Source: Amoeboaphelidium occidentale (taxonomy: Eukaryota > Aphelidiomycota > Aphelidea). Taken from it: a DNA stretch of 56,453 bases. The notes under the pieces are model-generated. The model did not search any database and was not told the origin of the DNA. It worked only from the letters and a program-made list of their open reading frames with translations. A program made the position numbers and the translations under genes. The stretch covers positions 1 through 56,453 of the forward strand of contig JALGPX010000067.1 of the NCBI GenBank assembly GCA_023515795.1, given 5' to 3'. Of this stretch, positions 25,387 through 34,354 are shown piece after piece. Each line of letters begins with the position of its first letter. Position 1 is the first letter of the stretch.

Positions 25387-26934
25387 ATGAAATCGATTTC
25401 ATTGTGCTCTATTTCGGTAATGCTATTGGGTTCTATGGCCTTTCCTGCTCCAACTGGTGGTCAATCATCTGCGATCATCGACAGGGCAAATGAAGTATCG
25501 CAGAAGGAATCAACGAGCGCTGGTATGGTTCAACGATTCTCCGAAAAAATGGGCATAAACAGACAATCTCGATCTAGTGTTGAAAAGAATGATGTCAATT
25601 CGCAACCAACTGAGAAAAAATCCGACTCTGTGATCAACTTAGCCTTGAAAGACTTCTCCTCTATGACTAAAGCATGCGGAGAGGACCTTTCTAATGATCT
25701 GGTAAAACAACAAATGACAAACGATTATGAAGAAGTGTGGTTGGGTATTAACGATCAAACTGTTGCGAAACGCGCCATTAGTTGCCTTTGGGCCGCAAAG
25801 AAGTGGGTCGAGACACTCGATAAACCTCAGACTATTAGGCTTAAAATGGACATTTACAATTCTGATGCAGCAACTAAAATCCTATCAGACAAGAAGCTTT
25901 TCAAAGTAACCAATAAGGCACGCTTCGTGCTTCATCTTTCGGTCACCAAATCTTATGTTCAATTGGAGAATTTGTTCCTAGCGATATCGAAAAATGAAAA
26001 CGTTCTATCATTCAAGTTGTATCGTAGCGACTTAGATGAAGGTGAAACAGTTGCACTGTCCAAAATACTGGAAAAGAACGCCGCGCTTCAAAAACTTGAT
26101 CTGTGGAACATTAAATTAGACCCCAAAGGTACGGTTAAGTTAATGGAGGCTTTAAAGATTAATACTGGTCTCATGTTACTAGACATGGCTGACACTCGTA
26201 TAGGCGAGAAAGAAGTAGCTGCGCTGTCTGATGCACTAAAAATCAACTCCAGGCTTCAAGAACTTTTAATGGCGGGTGTTGGCATCGGTAATCAAGGTGC
26301 GAAACTACTAGTCGACGGTTTGATGCATAATTCGGCTCTTCAACATTTGAATCTAGAACAAAATGGCATTGGTCACGATGGTGCAGAGTATTTGTCAAGC
26401 GCTTTGCAATATTCGGCAATTAAGACCCTCAACATGAAATACAATTCTATTGGCGGCCAAGGAGTTGCAGCAATAATCAGCAAGGCAAAACTAAAGAAAT
26501 TATTAGTGTCAGATAATGGCATGGACGACCAAGGAGCACAGCAAATCGCTGAAGCAGTAAAAGATGCCTCTGATCTTCAATTCTTAGAATTAACGGGCTG
26601 CAAAATTAAGGACGATGGTGCTGCAGCTTTGGCTACAGCACTTTCATATAATGCGACGCTTGTTGAGCTGGACCTGCGTTTCAATGAAATTAAGAACGGC
26701 GGTGCAAAAGCCCTCGCTGGAATGTTGAAACGGAATAACGCGCTTAAAGAGTTAAAACTATCACACAATGAGATTGGTTATGAAGGCGCAATGGCTTTGG
26801 CAGATGCATGGAATGCTAACACTGCGCTGGAATTCATGAGTTTGTCCTACAACGAAATCAAAAAGGAGGTTCTTGATATTTTGGACGAAATCCATAAACT
26901 TAAAAAAGCGCGTCAAAACCTGACCAGAGAATAA
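25387..26934 (+). CDS. Secreted leucine-rich-repeat protein (RNI/NLRC type)
   Basis: 515 residues from the ATG at 25387, which heads a signal peptide (SLCSISVMLLGSMAFP); the frame upstream offers only a TTG. A polar segment (about 20-90) is followed by a partly helical region and then, from about 220 on, at least nine 28-residue leucine-rich repeats of the ribonuclease-inhibitor type: LQHLNLEQNGIGHDGAEYL, LVELDLRFNEIKNGGAKAL, LKELKLSHNEIGYEGAMAL. Such repeats are usual in cytosolic proteins (RanGAP, NLR tails); having one behind a signal peptide is less common and suggests a secreted binding protein. It stands between two proline-rich secreted genes. Ligand unknown. Confidence 0.75.
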   Translation: MKSISLCSISVMLLGSMAFPAPTGGQSSAIIDRANEVSQKESTSAGMVQRFSEKMGINRQSRSSVEKNDVNSQPTEKKSDSVINLALKDFSSMTKACGEDLSNDLVKQQMTNDYEEVWLGINDQTVAKRAISCLWAAKKWVETLDKPQTIRLKMDIYNSDAATKILSDKKLFKVTNKARFVLHLSVTKSYVQLENLFLAISKNENVLSFKLYRSDLDEGETVALSKILEKNAALQKLDLWNIKLDPKGTVKLMEALKINTGLMLLDMADTRIGEKEVAALSDALKINSRLQELLMAGVGIGNQGAKLLVDGLMHNSALQHLNLEQNGIGHDGAEYLSSALQYSAIKTLNMKYNSIGGQGVAAIISKAKLKKLLVSDNGMDDQGAQQIAEAVKDASDLQFLELTGCKIKDDGAAALATALSYNATLVELDLRFNEIKNGGAKALAGMLKRNNALKELKLSHNEIGYEGAMALADAWNANTALEFMSLSYNEIKKEVLDILDEIHKLKKARQNLTRE

Positions 26935-27300
26935 ATTAAAAATAGTTTAAGCTTGATAATCATTAAGAAGCAGTTTCAAGAAACCGCACTTCTTCACAAT
27001 TAAATGGTGCATTGTGTACCGTTTTGATAAGTTGCAATAAAGAAGTTCGCGTAAGAAACAGAGCATATACAGCATTTTCTTATTGAACCTCATCTAACGT
27101 ACCCTGTTTTAATAATTCTTGTGTCATTTCTTGGCGTGTTTCATGTTACTTATTGTGACTGACTGTGTCACCATTGATAGGTCGTTAGTTGCCCTTGATT
27201 TGACTTTGAAACTGTGTAACCTTTGAAGCCCCCTTTAAAAACAGACCAATAGTTAACATGTTGTTTCCCTTTCCTGTTAAATATTTGTAATCATACTATA
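26935..27300. promoter_or_regulatory. Promoter region of proline-rich gene 3
   Basis: Holds a TATA-like CTTTAAAAA (27233-27241) about 60 bp before the ATG. The blocks TTGGCGTGTTTCATGTTAC..TATTGTGAC (from 27131) and TGAAACTGTGTAACCTT (27207-27223) match the promoter of the gene at 24507 in sequence and order, so the promoter was duplicated with the gene. Confidence 0.6.
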
Positions 27301-27885
27301 ATGAAGTTCATTTTGATTGTTTCAACTCTGGTCTATTTGCATTATGCTCTGCCTCAAGCTAATGGTGCCGCACCGTGTCCACCTGCTTCTACCCCTGGTG
27401 TATCTGCTCCAAATGATGCTCCGCCGTATGTTGTTCCATTTCCGGGAACAAACCCAGTTCCGCCTCCTTCTGGAACTACACCACCTTTATTACCTCCTTC
27501 TGATACAACGCCATTGCCACCTCCTCCTTCTGATGCTGCACCACCATTACTTCCATCTCCTGGAGCAACAGATAGTGTTCCACAACTACCAATCCCTCCT
27601 TCTCCGCCGCTTCCACCAAACGATAACTCGAATCCCATTCATCCTCCAGGAAACACGGATACACCAAATTTACCTGTTTCACCTCCTCCAATTGGAACCA
27701 CAAACATCGTTCCAATACCTCCGACAACTCAAACAAACACAACGCCATCCCCGACTTCGCTCACTTCGACCCGTGGACCGCCTTCACCTCCGCGCACGCC
27801 TGCTCGCAGACCAACTCCAACTCCGCGCCGTCCGCGTCCGCGTCCAGTCATGATTTCAAATAATCGCGGAGGTGGAGGATACTAA
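27301..27885 (+). CDS. Secreted proline-rich protein 3
   Basis: 194 residues. Signal peptide MKFILIVSTLVYLHYALP, family motif ANGAAPCPPAS, then Pro/Ser/Thr repeats (PPPSGTTPPLLPPSDTT, LPPPPSDAAPPLL) and a basic tail RRPRPRPVMISNNRGGGGY. The RGGGGY end matches the RGGGSY end of the protein at 23426. No catalytic domain. Likely an extracellular matrix or wall protein by composition; function otherwise unknown. Confidence 0.7.
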   Translation: MKFILIVSTLVYLHYALPQANGAAPCPPASTPGVSAPNDAPPYVVPFPGTNPVPPPSGTTPPLLPPSDTTPLPPPPSDAAPPLLPSPGATDSVPQLPIPPSPPLPPNDNSNPIHPPGNTDTPNLPVSPPPIGTTNIVPIPPTTQTNTTPSPTSLTSTRGPPSPPRTPARRPTPTPRRPRPRPVMISNNRGGGGY

Positions 27886-28006
27886 TTACTAAAGATCCGC
27901 ACCAATGTAATTAAAGTTCTCGTTCTGTAAGTATTCCTTCAACTTAGAATATTAACTCAACTTGAAACGTTCTTCAATCCTTTTTCTTTTTCAACGCAAA
28001 ATCGTA

Positions 28007-30274
28007 ATGATCAATTTAGATCGAAAGCTTATCGCTGTTGGTTGCGGAAGAACGCACCACGCTTCCGATTACAATGAAGAAGAAGAAATACTCATTTACG
28101 CTGCCCACAATAGCGTAGCAGTTGCTTCTTTCAAGGATCAGATATCACACGGAGTTCTCGCGACACTTAGAGGGCACACAGATCGTGTCCAGTCCGTAAG
28201 CTTTTTTGATACTGCACGATATTCGCTTGGATTTGTGTCGTGCTCTGTTGATGGGAGCGTGCGCGTTTGGTATAACAAGGAAGGATCATCATTTGAATGT
28301 GCACAGATTCTGGATGGACATTCCTGTTGTGTTAATGTCGTTAAAGCATTTCATCACAGCGATTGTGATGGTAATTCCACGCGATTTATCGTCTCTTCAT
28401 CTTCGGATGGAGTTGTTTGCGTCTGGAAGAGTTTGGATAGCAGCGAGTTTGCTCTCGTGCAAAAGATGCAATTGGAGTATCATTACTGTTTATCTGTTGC
28501 TTTTGGTTGCATTTTAAAAGCAGAAAGTGCTGTTCCTGTTCTTGCTTTGGGTCTCACAAGTTCTAAAATCAGCCTGCGCCTGTTTAATGGTACAGAGTTT
28601 GTTCAAGTTACGCAACTGGAAGGACATTCAGACTGGATTAGATCTTTGCATTTTACCACATTGAACGAAAGCAAAATAATGTTAGCGAGTGGCGCTCAGG
28701 ATAAATTAGTGCGTCTTTGGTCTATAGAGTTAAATGAAGAAGATGGAGATGAACACGGTTTGTTGTATTCCCTTGACTCTGTGCTTTTGGCTCATGAAGA
28801 CTGGGTTAATTCTGTACGTTGGAGTAACATGAAAAGCGATCAGAATGGAGGCTTTCCTCGATTATTGACCTCTTCCGCTGATAAAACTGTTATTGTTTGG
28901 TCTCTAGACGTGGAATCTGGGCTGTGGATGCCTGAACATCAGTTAGGAGATGTTGGGGGAAATTTTTCTTTTGGTAACTTGAATGCACTCTGGTCAAACA
29001 ATGATTCCATGATTCTCAGTCAATCTTATAGTGGAAACTTCCAAGCTTGGACTTACAATGAAGATAAGGGAGGTTACAGACAAGCTAGAGGTCTAACTGG
29101 GCATTTTGAAACAGTTAACGATATTCATTGGAGTAAGTCTGGAGAATATTTACTTTCTGTCAGTAAAGACCAGACATCAAGAATATTCGCTGAAACTTCA
29201 GAGCGTTGGATGGAAGTTTCAAGAGCTCAAGTTCACGGTTACGATTTGAACTGTTGTTGTTTCTTGGGTGACAATGAATTCTGTTCGGGTTCTGATGGTG
29301 AAAAGATTATTAGAATATTCAGAGCTCCAGTTTGGTTCATCAACAAAGACAAGGTCGATTCAGATGAAGCTATTATTCAACCTTCTTTGGGTTTATCTAA
29401 TAAGGCAACTGCAGCTCAAAGTAACACTGAGAACTTTATTCAGAAAGCAAGCAACATAAACTTCAATTCTGTAACAGAAAGTCAGTTGATGTTGAAAACT
29501 CTGTGGCCGGAATCTGATAAACTTTATGGTCACGGAGACAGTGTTTTTACTCTGAATAGCTCGCATAACTTGAAAGTATTTATGAGTGCCAGTGTCGGGA
29601 GAACTGGTGGTCGAATGGAAGAAACAGCTATCCGTGTTTGGACTGTGAAAGATAATCGATGGACAGAGACTGGAACACTGTTAGAAGGCCATTCGCTGAC
29701 TGTTACTAGGATGTCATATTCAAATGATGATAATTATGTTGTTACTGTTGGAAGAGATAGAAAATGGATGTTATTCAAGATCTCATGGAACAATGGAGAG
29801 TTCACTTCCGTTGACCCTGTGATGTCATTTTCTAAAGCACACTCGAGAATCATTTGGGATGTATGCTGGACACCAGATGATATGTTTTTCATTACAGGAT
29901 CGAGAGATAAATTAGTCGCAGTTTGGGCATCGCAAAAGAACGAGGATAAATTTGAAAAGTTCACCAGGAATGGTTCCGCTTATTCAACGGTCAAGTTTGA
30001 AGAGGCCGTTACATCTGTTCAATGTACACCGGAGCTAATTGATGGAAAATACGTTTTGTTTGTTGGTCTAGAAAATGGGGATATTCATATTTTGTCAACT
30101 TCAGTTGAAAATCCATTGAGATGGACAACAGTGTTTCAGCTTCCTCATAATCTGGCGCACGATTCTGCTGTGAAGAGGATTCAGATTAGAAAGACAGAAA
30201 GTAATAACTCTTTTATGGTAGCTTCGTGCTCAGAAGACAACTCCGTCAGGTTATTTGATGTTACCATTTGTTGA
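28007..30274 (+). CDS. ELP2: Elongator complex subunit 2 (WD40)
   Basis: 755 residues from the ATG at 28007. It opens with the Elp2-typical start GCGRTHHASDYNEEEEILIYAAHNSVAV and carries two seven-bladed WD40 propellers, with blades such as LRGHTDRVQSVSF, LEGHSDWIRSLHF, AHEDWVNSVRW, LTGHFETVNDIHW, LEGHSLTVTRMSY and AHSRIIWDVCWTPD. Length and order match Elp2. With Elp1 and Elp3 it forms the core of Elongator, which modifies wobble uridines in tRNA. It is intact, without introns. Confidence 0.92.
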   Translation: MINLDRKLIAVGCGRTHHASDYNEEEEILIYAAHNSVAVASFKDQISHGVLATLRGHTDRVQSVSFFDTARYSLGFVSCSVDGSVRVWYNKEGSSFECAQILDGHSCCVNVVKAFHHSDCDGNSTRFIVSSSSDGVVCVWKSLDSSEFALVQKMQLEYHYCLSVAFGCILKAESAVPVLALGLTSSKISLRLFNGTEFVQVTQLEGHSDWIRSLHFTTLNESKIMLASGAQDKLVRLWSIELNEEDGDEHGLLYSLDSVLLAHEDWVNSVRWSNMKSDQNGGFPRLLTSSADKTVIVWSLDVESGLWMPEHQLGDVGGNFSFGNLNALWSNNDSMILSQSYSGNFQAWTYNEDKGGYRQARGLTGHFETVNDIHWSKSGEYLLSVSKDQTSRIFAETSERWMEVSRAQVHGYDLNCCCFLGDNEFCSGSDGEKIIRIFRAPVWFINKDKVDSDEAIIQPSLGLSNKATAAQSNTENFIQKASNINFNSVTESQLMLKTLWPESDKLYGHGDSVFTLNSSHNLKVFMSASVGRTGGRMEETAIRVWTVKDNRWTETGTLLEGHSLTVTRMSYSNDDNYVVTVGRDRKWMLFKISWNNGEFTSVDPVMSFSKAHSRIIWDVCWTPDDMFFITGSRDKLVAVWASQKNEDKFEKFTRNGSAYSTVKFEEAVTSVQCTPELIDGKYVLFVGLENGDIHILSTSVENPLRWTTVFQLPHNLAHDSAVKRIQIRKTESNNSFMVASCSEDNSVRLFDVTIC

Positions 30275-30347
30275 CACAATAAACAACGGCATAAAGCATT
30301 AACAATTCTAATTAAGTCGTCAAGGTTTGTATTCCGGCAAAATTTCA

Positions 30348-30932
30348 TCATTGATGATGTCTGGCATATCCACAGTTATTTCCATTGCTAAACATAAGCA
30401 CTAATAGAACGGAGATATGATTACTTTCTAAAGGTGACAATAAACGTTCTCCCGGTGGCAATCGAGGATCTCCTGGTGGCGGTCGTGAATAATCAGCAGG
30501 ATCATATTCAGGAGTATCAACACTCCGCTGAGCACCTCTTATAACATGTTCCGGAAGTGAAAATGGCTCTGGCATTCTGATCAGTATCTTGATTTCTATA
30601 CTCTCGCCCTTCATGCTACCATCACGACCCTTGCGAGGTTTCTTGTACTTCCATCTTAGACGATTAGCGTCTGCATTATTCAAATCATCCACAAATGATT
30701 GTAAAAACCTTTCCCTTATTTCCTTCATATTTTGGTATCTCAAGAGACACATTGATGACAGTATCGTGGACACGATAACAGGAACTACCATATATATATA
30801 AAGTCCAAGGAAAACTATCACACCACACATAATCAGGCCTATTACGACAGACATGATGAGCTGAGCATATTTATCTGTGGGTTTCATTTGTTCCAGTACT
30901 CTATTTAGATCTTTGATCCTCATCAAATACAT
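30348..30932 (-). CDS. Unknown two-pass membrane protein
   Basis: 194 residues from the ATG at 30932. An N-terminal polar stretch (RIKDLNRVLEQMKPTDK) is followed by two adjacent hydrophobic spans (about 24-66; LIMSVVIGLIMCGVIVFLGL, VVPVIVSTILSS), a charged region (FLQSFVDDLNNADANRLRW) with a basic patch KYKKPRKGRDG, then a Pro-rich acidic segment and a tail ending in NNCGYARHHQ. The shape, a helical hairpin in the membrane with the bulk in the cytosol, recalls small endomembrane proteins such as the Brl1/lunapark-like groups, but I cannot assign a family. It is convergent with ELP2. Confidence 0.5.
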   Translation of the reverse strand: MYLMRIKDLNRVLEQMKPTDKYAQLIMSVVIGLIMCGVIVFLGLYIYMVVPVIVSTILSSMCLLRYQNMKEIRERFLQSFVDDLNNADANRLRWKYKKPRKGRDGSMKGESIEIKILIRMPEPFSLPEHVIRGAQRSVDTPEYDPADYSRPPPGDPRLPPGERLLSPLESNHISVLLVLMFSNGNNCGYARHHQ

Positions 30933-31134
30933 CTCTTCCGTGATCTACAGCATGTCAGCCTCTTGGAATAATGTGATATCGTCTTACAATGCCGCTTAGT
31001 ATCACAGGATACCGTTCTTCAACTCCTGTTTCATCTGATATTCTTAGCTCAACTTTGGGCATCACAGTGAAGTTGAAACTTGGTTGTGATGGTCCCGTGT
31101 GATATTTTTAAATTTCATCAGGCAAAACTTCAAA

Positions 31135-31261
31135 CGCAATGCAATTAGGAATATCACTCATACACCATCACATAATTTTCACTTGGGAATGATCATCAGC
31201 GATTTCTTCTACAGCAGACGCAAACAGATCGGATGGACAATCGGAATTGGAGTTGGTGCGT
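31135..31261 (+). repeat. Duplicated PEX3 5' end left of the assembly gap
   Basis: This 127-bp segment is repeated at 31282-31408 with a single base difference (cacttGggaatg against cacttCggaatg). It encodes the PEX3 N-terminus up to GIGVGA. Lying directly against a run of Ns, it is best explained as unmerged overlapping contig ends rather than a biological repeat. Confidence 0.8.
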
Positions 31262-31281
31262 NNNNNNNNNNNNNNNNNNNN
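31262..31281. other. Assembly gap (20 N)
   Basis: Twenty undetermined bases flanked by the two copies of a 127-bp segment. Confidence 0.95.
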
Positions 31282-31335
31282 CGCAATGCAATTAGGAATA
31301 TCACTCATACACCATCACATAATTTTCACTTCGGA

Positions 31336-32447
31336 ATGATCATCAGCGATTTCTTCTACAGCAGACGCAAACAGATCGGATGGACAATCGGAATTGGAGT
31401 TGGTGCGTACCTCCTGTCGCAGTACCTCAAAAACAAAGTAACGGAATTTCTTGAACAGGCAGAGCTGGACCGCTTAGCCAGGGAGAAGTAACGCTTATTG
31501 AAGCTGTTAGTTAACGCCTGACTGATTTTAGCATTAAGAAAAGATTCCAACAGAACCAAATTGACTGTAGAATAACTTTACTATCTCATTTGTGTTCGTT
31601 ACAGGAAAATATCTTTGAGAATGTTCCTCTGGAAGCTGTTACGGAACGTCTGAAAAGTCTCCGTGGCTCAGATTCCCCGGAACAGCAGCAAAAGCAAGAG
31701 AAGGCTGACTTGTGGGAAAGAGCAAAACTTTATTCGTTTGTTCGGACAGTCGTTGCGCTTTACGCTGTGTCTGTTTTGAATGTGTTCCTTCGTGTGCAGT
31801 TGAATATTATTGGTCGGTCTACTTATTTGGATTCCTTGGACAAATCGAGCACGGGAACGCTGAGCCCAGACACGGAGCGAAAGTATTTGGCGATGGCGTG
31901 GTACTTTTTGTTTGAAGGATACAAGACTATTATAAACCGTGTACAAGAAAAGGCTCAAACAGTTTTGGAAGGAATTGAATTGACACGGAAACTGAGTGGC
32001 AAAGATGTTTCTGTATTGCTGGGAGAAATCGAGATAGATCTTGATGATTTCGCAGAGTTGGTTTTACCTTCAGAGGATTTAATTGCTAAAGTTTCAACAG
32101 CTGGTTTGAGTTCATGCAAATCCTTTGAGGAACTGCCATCAAAGTTGATTACTGTGGATGATGACTTACTGAAACTTTACAAGGAAACAAAACATTTGCT
32201 ATCTTCAAGAGAGGCCAAATCGGTTCTTAAAGCGCAGTTCGAAAATGCTTTGAAACATGTCGTTACTGAGTTGGAAAAGGAAGATGTAGTCAAACCATTT
32301 GCATCATACTTTCCAATGGTTCACAAGTATTCCATTTCCATTTTGTCACCTTCAATGGATGTTAATTTCATTGTAAAACAGGAAATACCAGCTATTGATG
32401 CGTTTTCAGCAATTATATACTCTAGTTACGACAGACTTGATCAATAG
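31336..32447 (+). CDS. PEX3: Peroxisomal biogenesis factor 3
   Basis: Exons 31336-31487 and 31532-32447 give 355 residues. The N-terminus (DFFYSRRKQIGWTIGIGVGAYLL) is the short luminal tail plus membrane anchor of Pex3. Splicing joins ELDRLARE to NIKKRFQQNQIDCRITLL, the Pex3-type region, followed by ENIFENVPLEAVTERL, KADLWERAKLYSFVRTVV and VFLRVQLNIIGRSTYLD, which match the family in order. Pex3 sits in the peroxisomal membrane and docks Pex19 to insert other membrane proteins. Its 5' part is duplicated across the adjoining assembly gap, so the upstream sequence of this gene is not reliable. Confidence 0.9.
31488..31531 (+). other. Intron in PEX3 (44 nt)
   Basis: Begins GTAACG and ends GATTTTAG, with CTGACTGAT near the 3' end. 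Removing it restores a continuous Pex3 reading frame. Confidence 0.8.
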
Positions 32448-32510
32448 ATTCAGTAGTTTCACAATTTACTTCAAAGTAAAATCTGTTCTTTATTATTGGT
32501 GTTGTAGTAG

Positions 32511-34226
32511 TTACAGCATGGCTTTACCCAAATTCTTTGCGCGATCTGGCCATGATTTCTGTACAGACACGTCCACTTCCTTTGGTTCAATTCCATATAC
32601 AATTTCTGAAGTTGATGTTACTTGCCTTGGAACACGATTATGATCAAAGAACACAACAGTTATTGTTATATCATCTCTTATTCTTCTTGAGTATGGCGGT
32701 AGACTAGCCCAGATATCCTCATCGAATATTTTGCTGCTTGTTCGATGACTTAGATCTTCCCTTACAGCTTCTACAGCCTTCTTCATCAAATAACTTGCTG
32801 CATTCAATCCCTTCTCATCATCACCCAATTTCCCATTCTTAGACTTTGTTAGGAATTCATCAACATACTCGACAGCGTGTTTAGAATCTAAATCATCCCA
32901 CAGGCCGTCACTAGCAATGATTATGAATTCATCGTCTTCTGTCAATTGATGATGTTTGACTTCAGGTCGAGCTGTTACATATGGCGGTGTCTTGTATATC
33001 TCTTTTGACTTCCACCTCAAGCTTTTGATTAATTCATCTCTTCCACCTTCATCTTTACCAAAAGAAGGTTCCTTCTTTACCAAATCTTTTGACAACGATT
33101 CCATCTGTTGTACAGCGTACTTATAGACAGCATCCCCAAAACTTCTGGTTGGCTGTAAACCTCCAAGAACACGATTGTGTCTCAGTAAATTCCCATGCTC
33201 TTCTACAGGATGTTCAGAGCGCATTCTTTTAACTTCATCTGGATTCTGAGCATTATGATCAGTAGAAAGAGGAACAGTATTTAAAACACCATCCTTACGA
33301 GTACCCAAAACACATCGAACATCGCCTGTTCCGCCGACATATAAGTGATTATCGAATAAAACTGTTTGTAACACAACAGCACCAGAAAGCGCAGGTAGAA
33401 CAGTACTTTCTAATTTTGCAAACTCCTTTCCAACTGCAACCTTCAAAAGATCATCATCCAAAGTAACAAAAGCATCCTCAATAACTTTGGCGATATCACC
33501 CTGAGATCCCAATTTGAGAAGTCTTGTAGCGATATACTGAGGCAACAGTTCCTTGATCAAATCAGCGCAATGATATCCAGAATGACCATCATAAACACCA
33601 AACATGTAAACATCAGAGCCCTTCAAAGGAATTTTAAAAGACATTTCAGAGTGCCTGTCTTCAAAAGGTTCATTTGAAGCAGCAGAAGCTTGATGCAACA
33701 ATCCTTTCTTGCCAAAACCAGCAACGTACTGATTCTCCGTTAAAGCCCTTAAATTAGCCTGCTGAATCTTTTCCTGAGAATCTCCCTCTTGATAAAGTCT
33801 GCTTGGATGAAGAGGAATTGACTTGTACGGAGGAATTATCTTTGCAACAGCCGTAGAAGCAGCTGCGGTATCACTAATAACATCGCCACCAGAGCTGCTC
33901 CTGTAAGTACTGTAATAAGCAACACCACCAATGACTAAAGAAGCTAAGAATAGCTGAGTCGTAAATGGAATTCTTCTCTGATTTGGGCCTGTTCGTTTGC
34001 TATTGCTATTGTTGTTGCTAGCGGAAGTGGGCATTTGAAATGAATCGCCGCTGCTGTTGCTTCTGCTGCTGGAACTTGCGGAAAAGTGACGAATTGGAAT
34101 TGCAGAGTTAACGAATGCGTTCGTTTTAAAGCCGATTGTAGAGGCGTCCAGTAAGTTACGGGGCTTCTGGAATGTCGTCGAAGTGCTGATGAATCTCGGC
34201 AAGGTTTTTCTCAGGAGTTGTAACAT
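32511..34226 (-). CDS. Mitochondrial PP2C phosphatase (PDP/Ptc5 type)
   Basis: 571 residues from the ATG at 34226, which begins a mitochondrial presequence (MLQLLRKTLPRFISTSTTFQ). A hydrophobic span at about 86-107 (LFLASLVIGGVAYYS) would anchor it in the inner membrane. The PP2C domain follows: FEDRHSE, VYMFGVYDGHSGYHCADL (metal Asp about 213), LYVGGTGDVRCVL, LLRHNRVLGGLQPTRSFGDA and IIASDGLWDDL. This arrangement is that of pyruvate dehydrogenase phosphatase and fungal Ptc5, which dephosphorylates and activates the pyruvate dehydrogenase complex. All metal-binding Asp positions that I can place are present. Confidence 0.88.
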   Translation of the reverse strand: MLQLLRKTLPRFISTSTTFQKPRNLLDASTIGFKTNAFVNSAIPIRHFSASSSSRSNSSGDSFQMPTSASNNNSNSKRTGPNQRRIPFTTQLFLASLVIGGVAYYSTYRSSSGGDVISDTAAASTAVAKIIPPYKSIPLHPSRLYQEGDSQEKIQQANLRALTENQYVAGFGKKGLLHQASAASNEPFEDRHSEMSFKIPLKGSDVYMFGVYDGHSGYHCADLIKELLPQYIATRLLKLGSQGDIAKVIEDAFVTLDDDLLKVAVGKEFAKLESTVLPALSGAVVLQTVLFDNHLYVGGTGDVRCVLGTRKDGVLNTVPLSTDHNAQNPDEVKRMRSEHPVEEHGNLLRHNRVLGGLQPTRSFGDAVYKYAVQQMESLSKDLVKKEPSFGKDEGGRDELIKSLRWKSKEIYKTPPYVTARPEVKHHQLTEDDEFIIIASDGLWDDLDSKHAVEYVDEFLTKSKNGKLGDDEKGLNAASYLMKKAVEAVREDLSHRTSSKIFDEDIWASLPPYSRRIRDDITITVVFFDHNRVPRQVTSTSEIVYGIEPKEVDVSVQKSWPDRAKNLGKAML

Positions 34227-34354
34227 CGCACGAAATCGAAGGCTGAACGGTCGCAATAGAAAATTTAATTGGAATAAGTTTAATTAGTGACAAAGCAGTA
34301 GATTATTTTAAGGGTTCAGCTCCTTTAATAGATGGTGAAACATCATATCAATCA

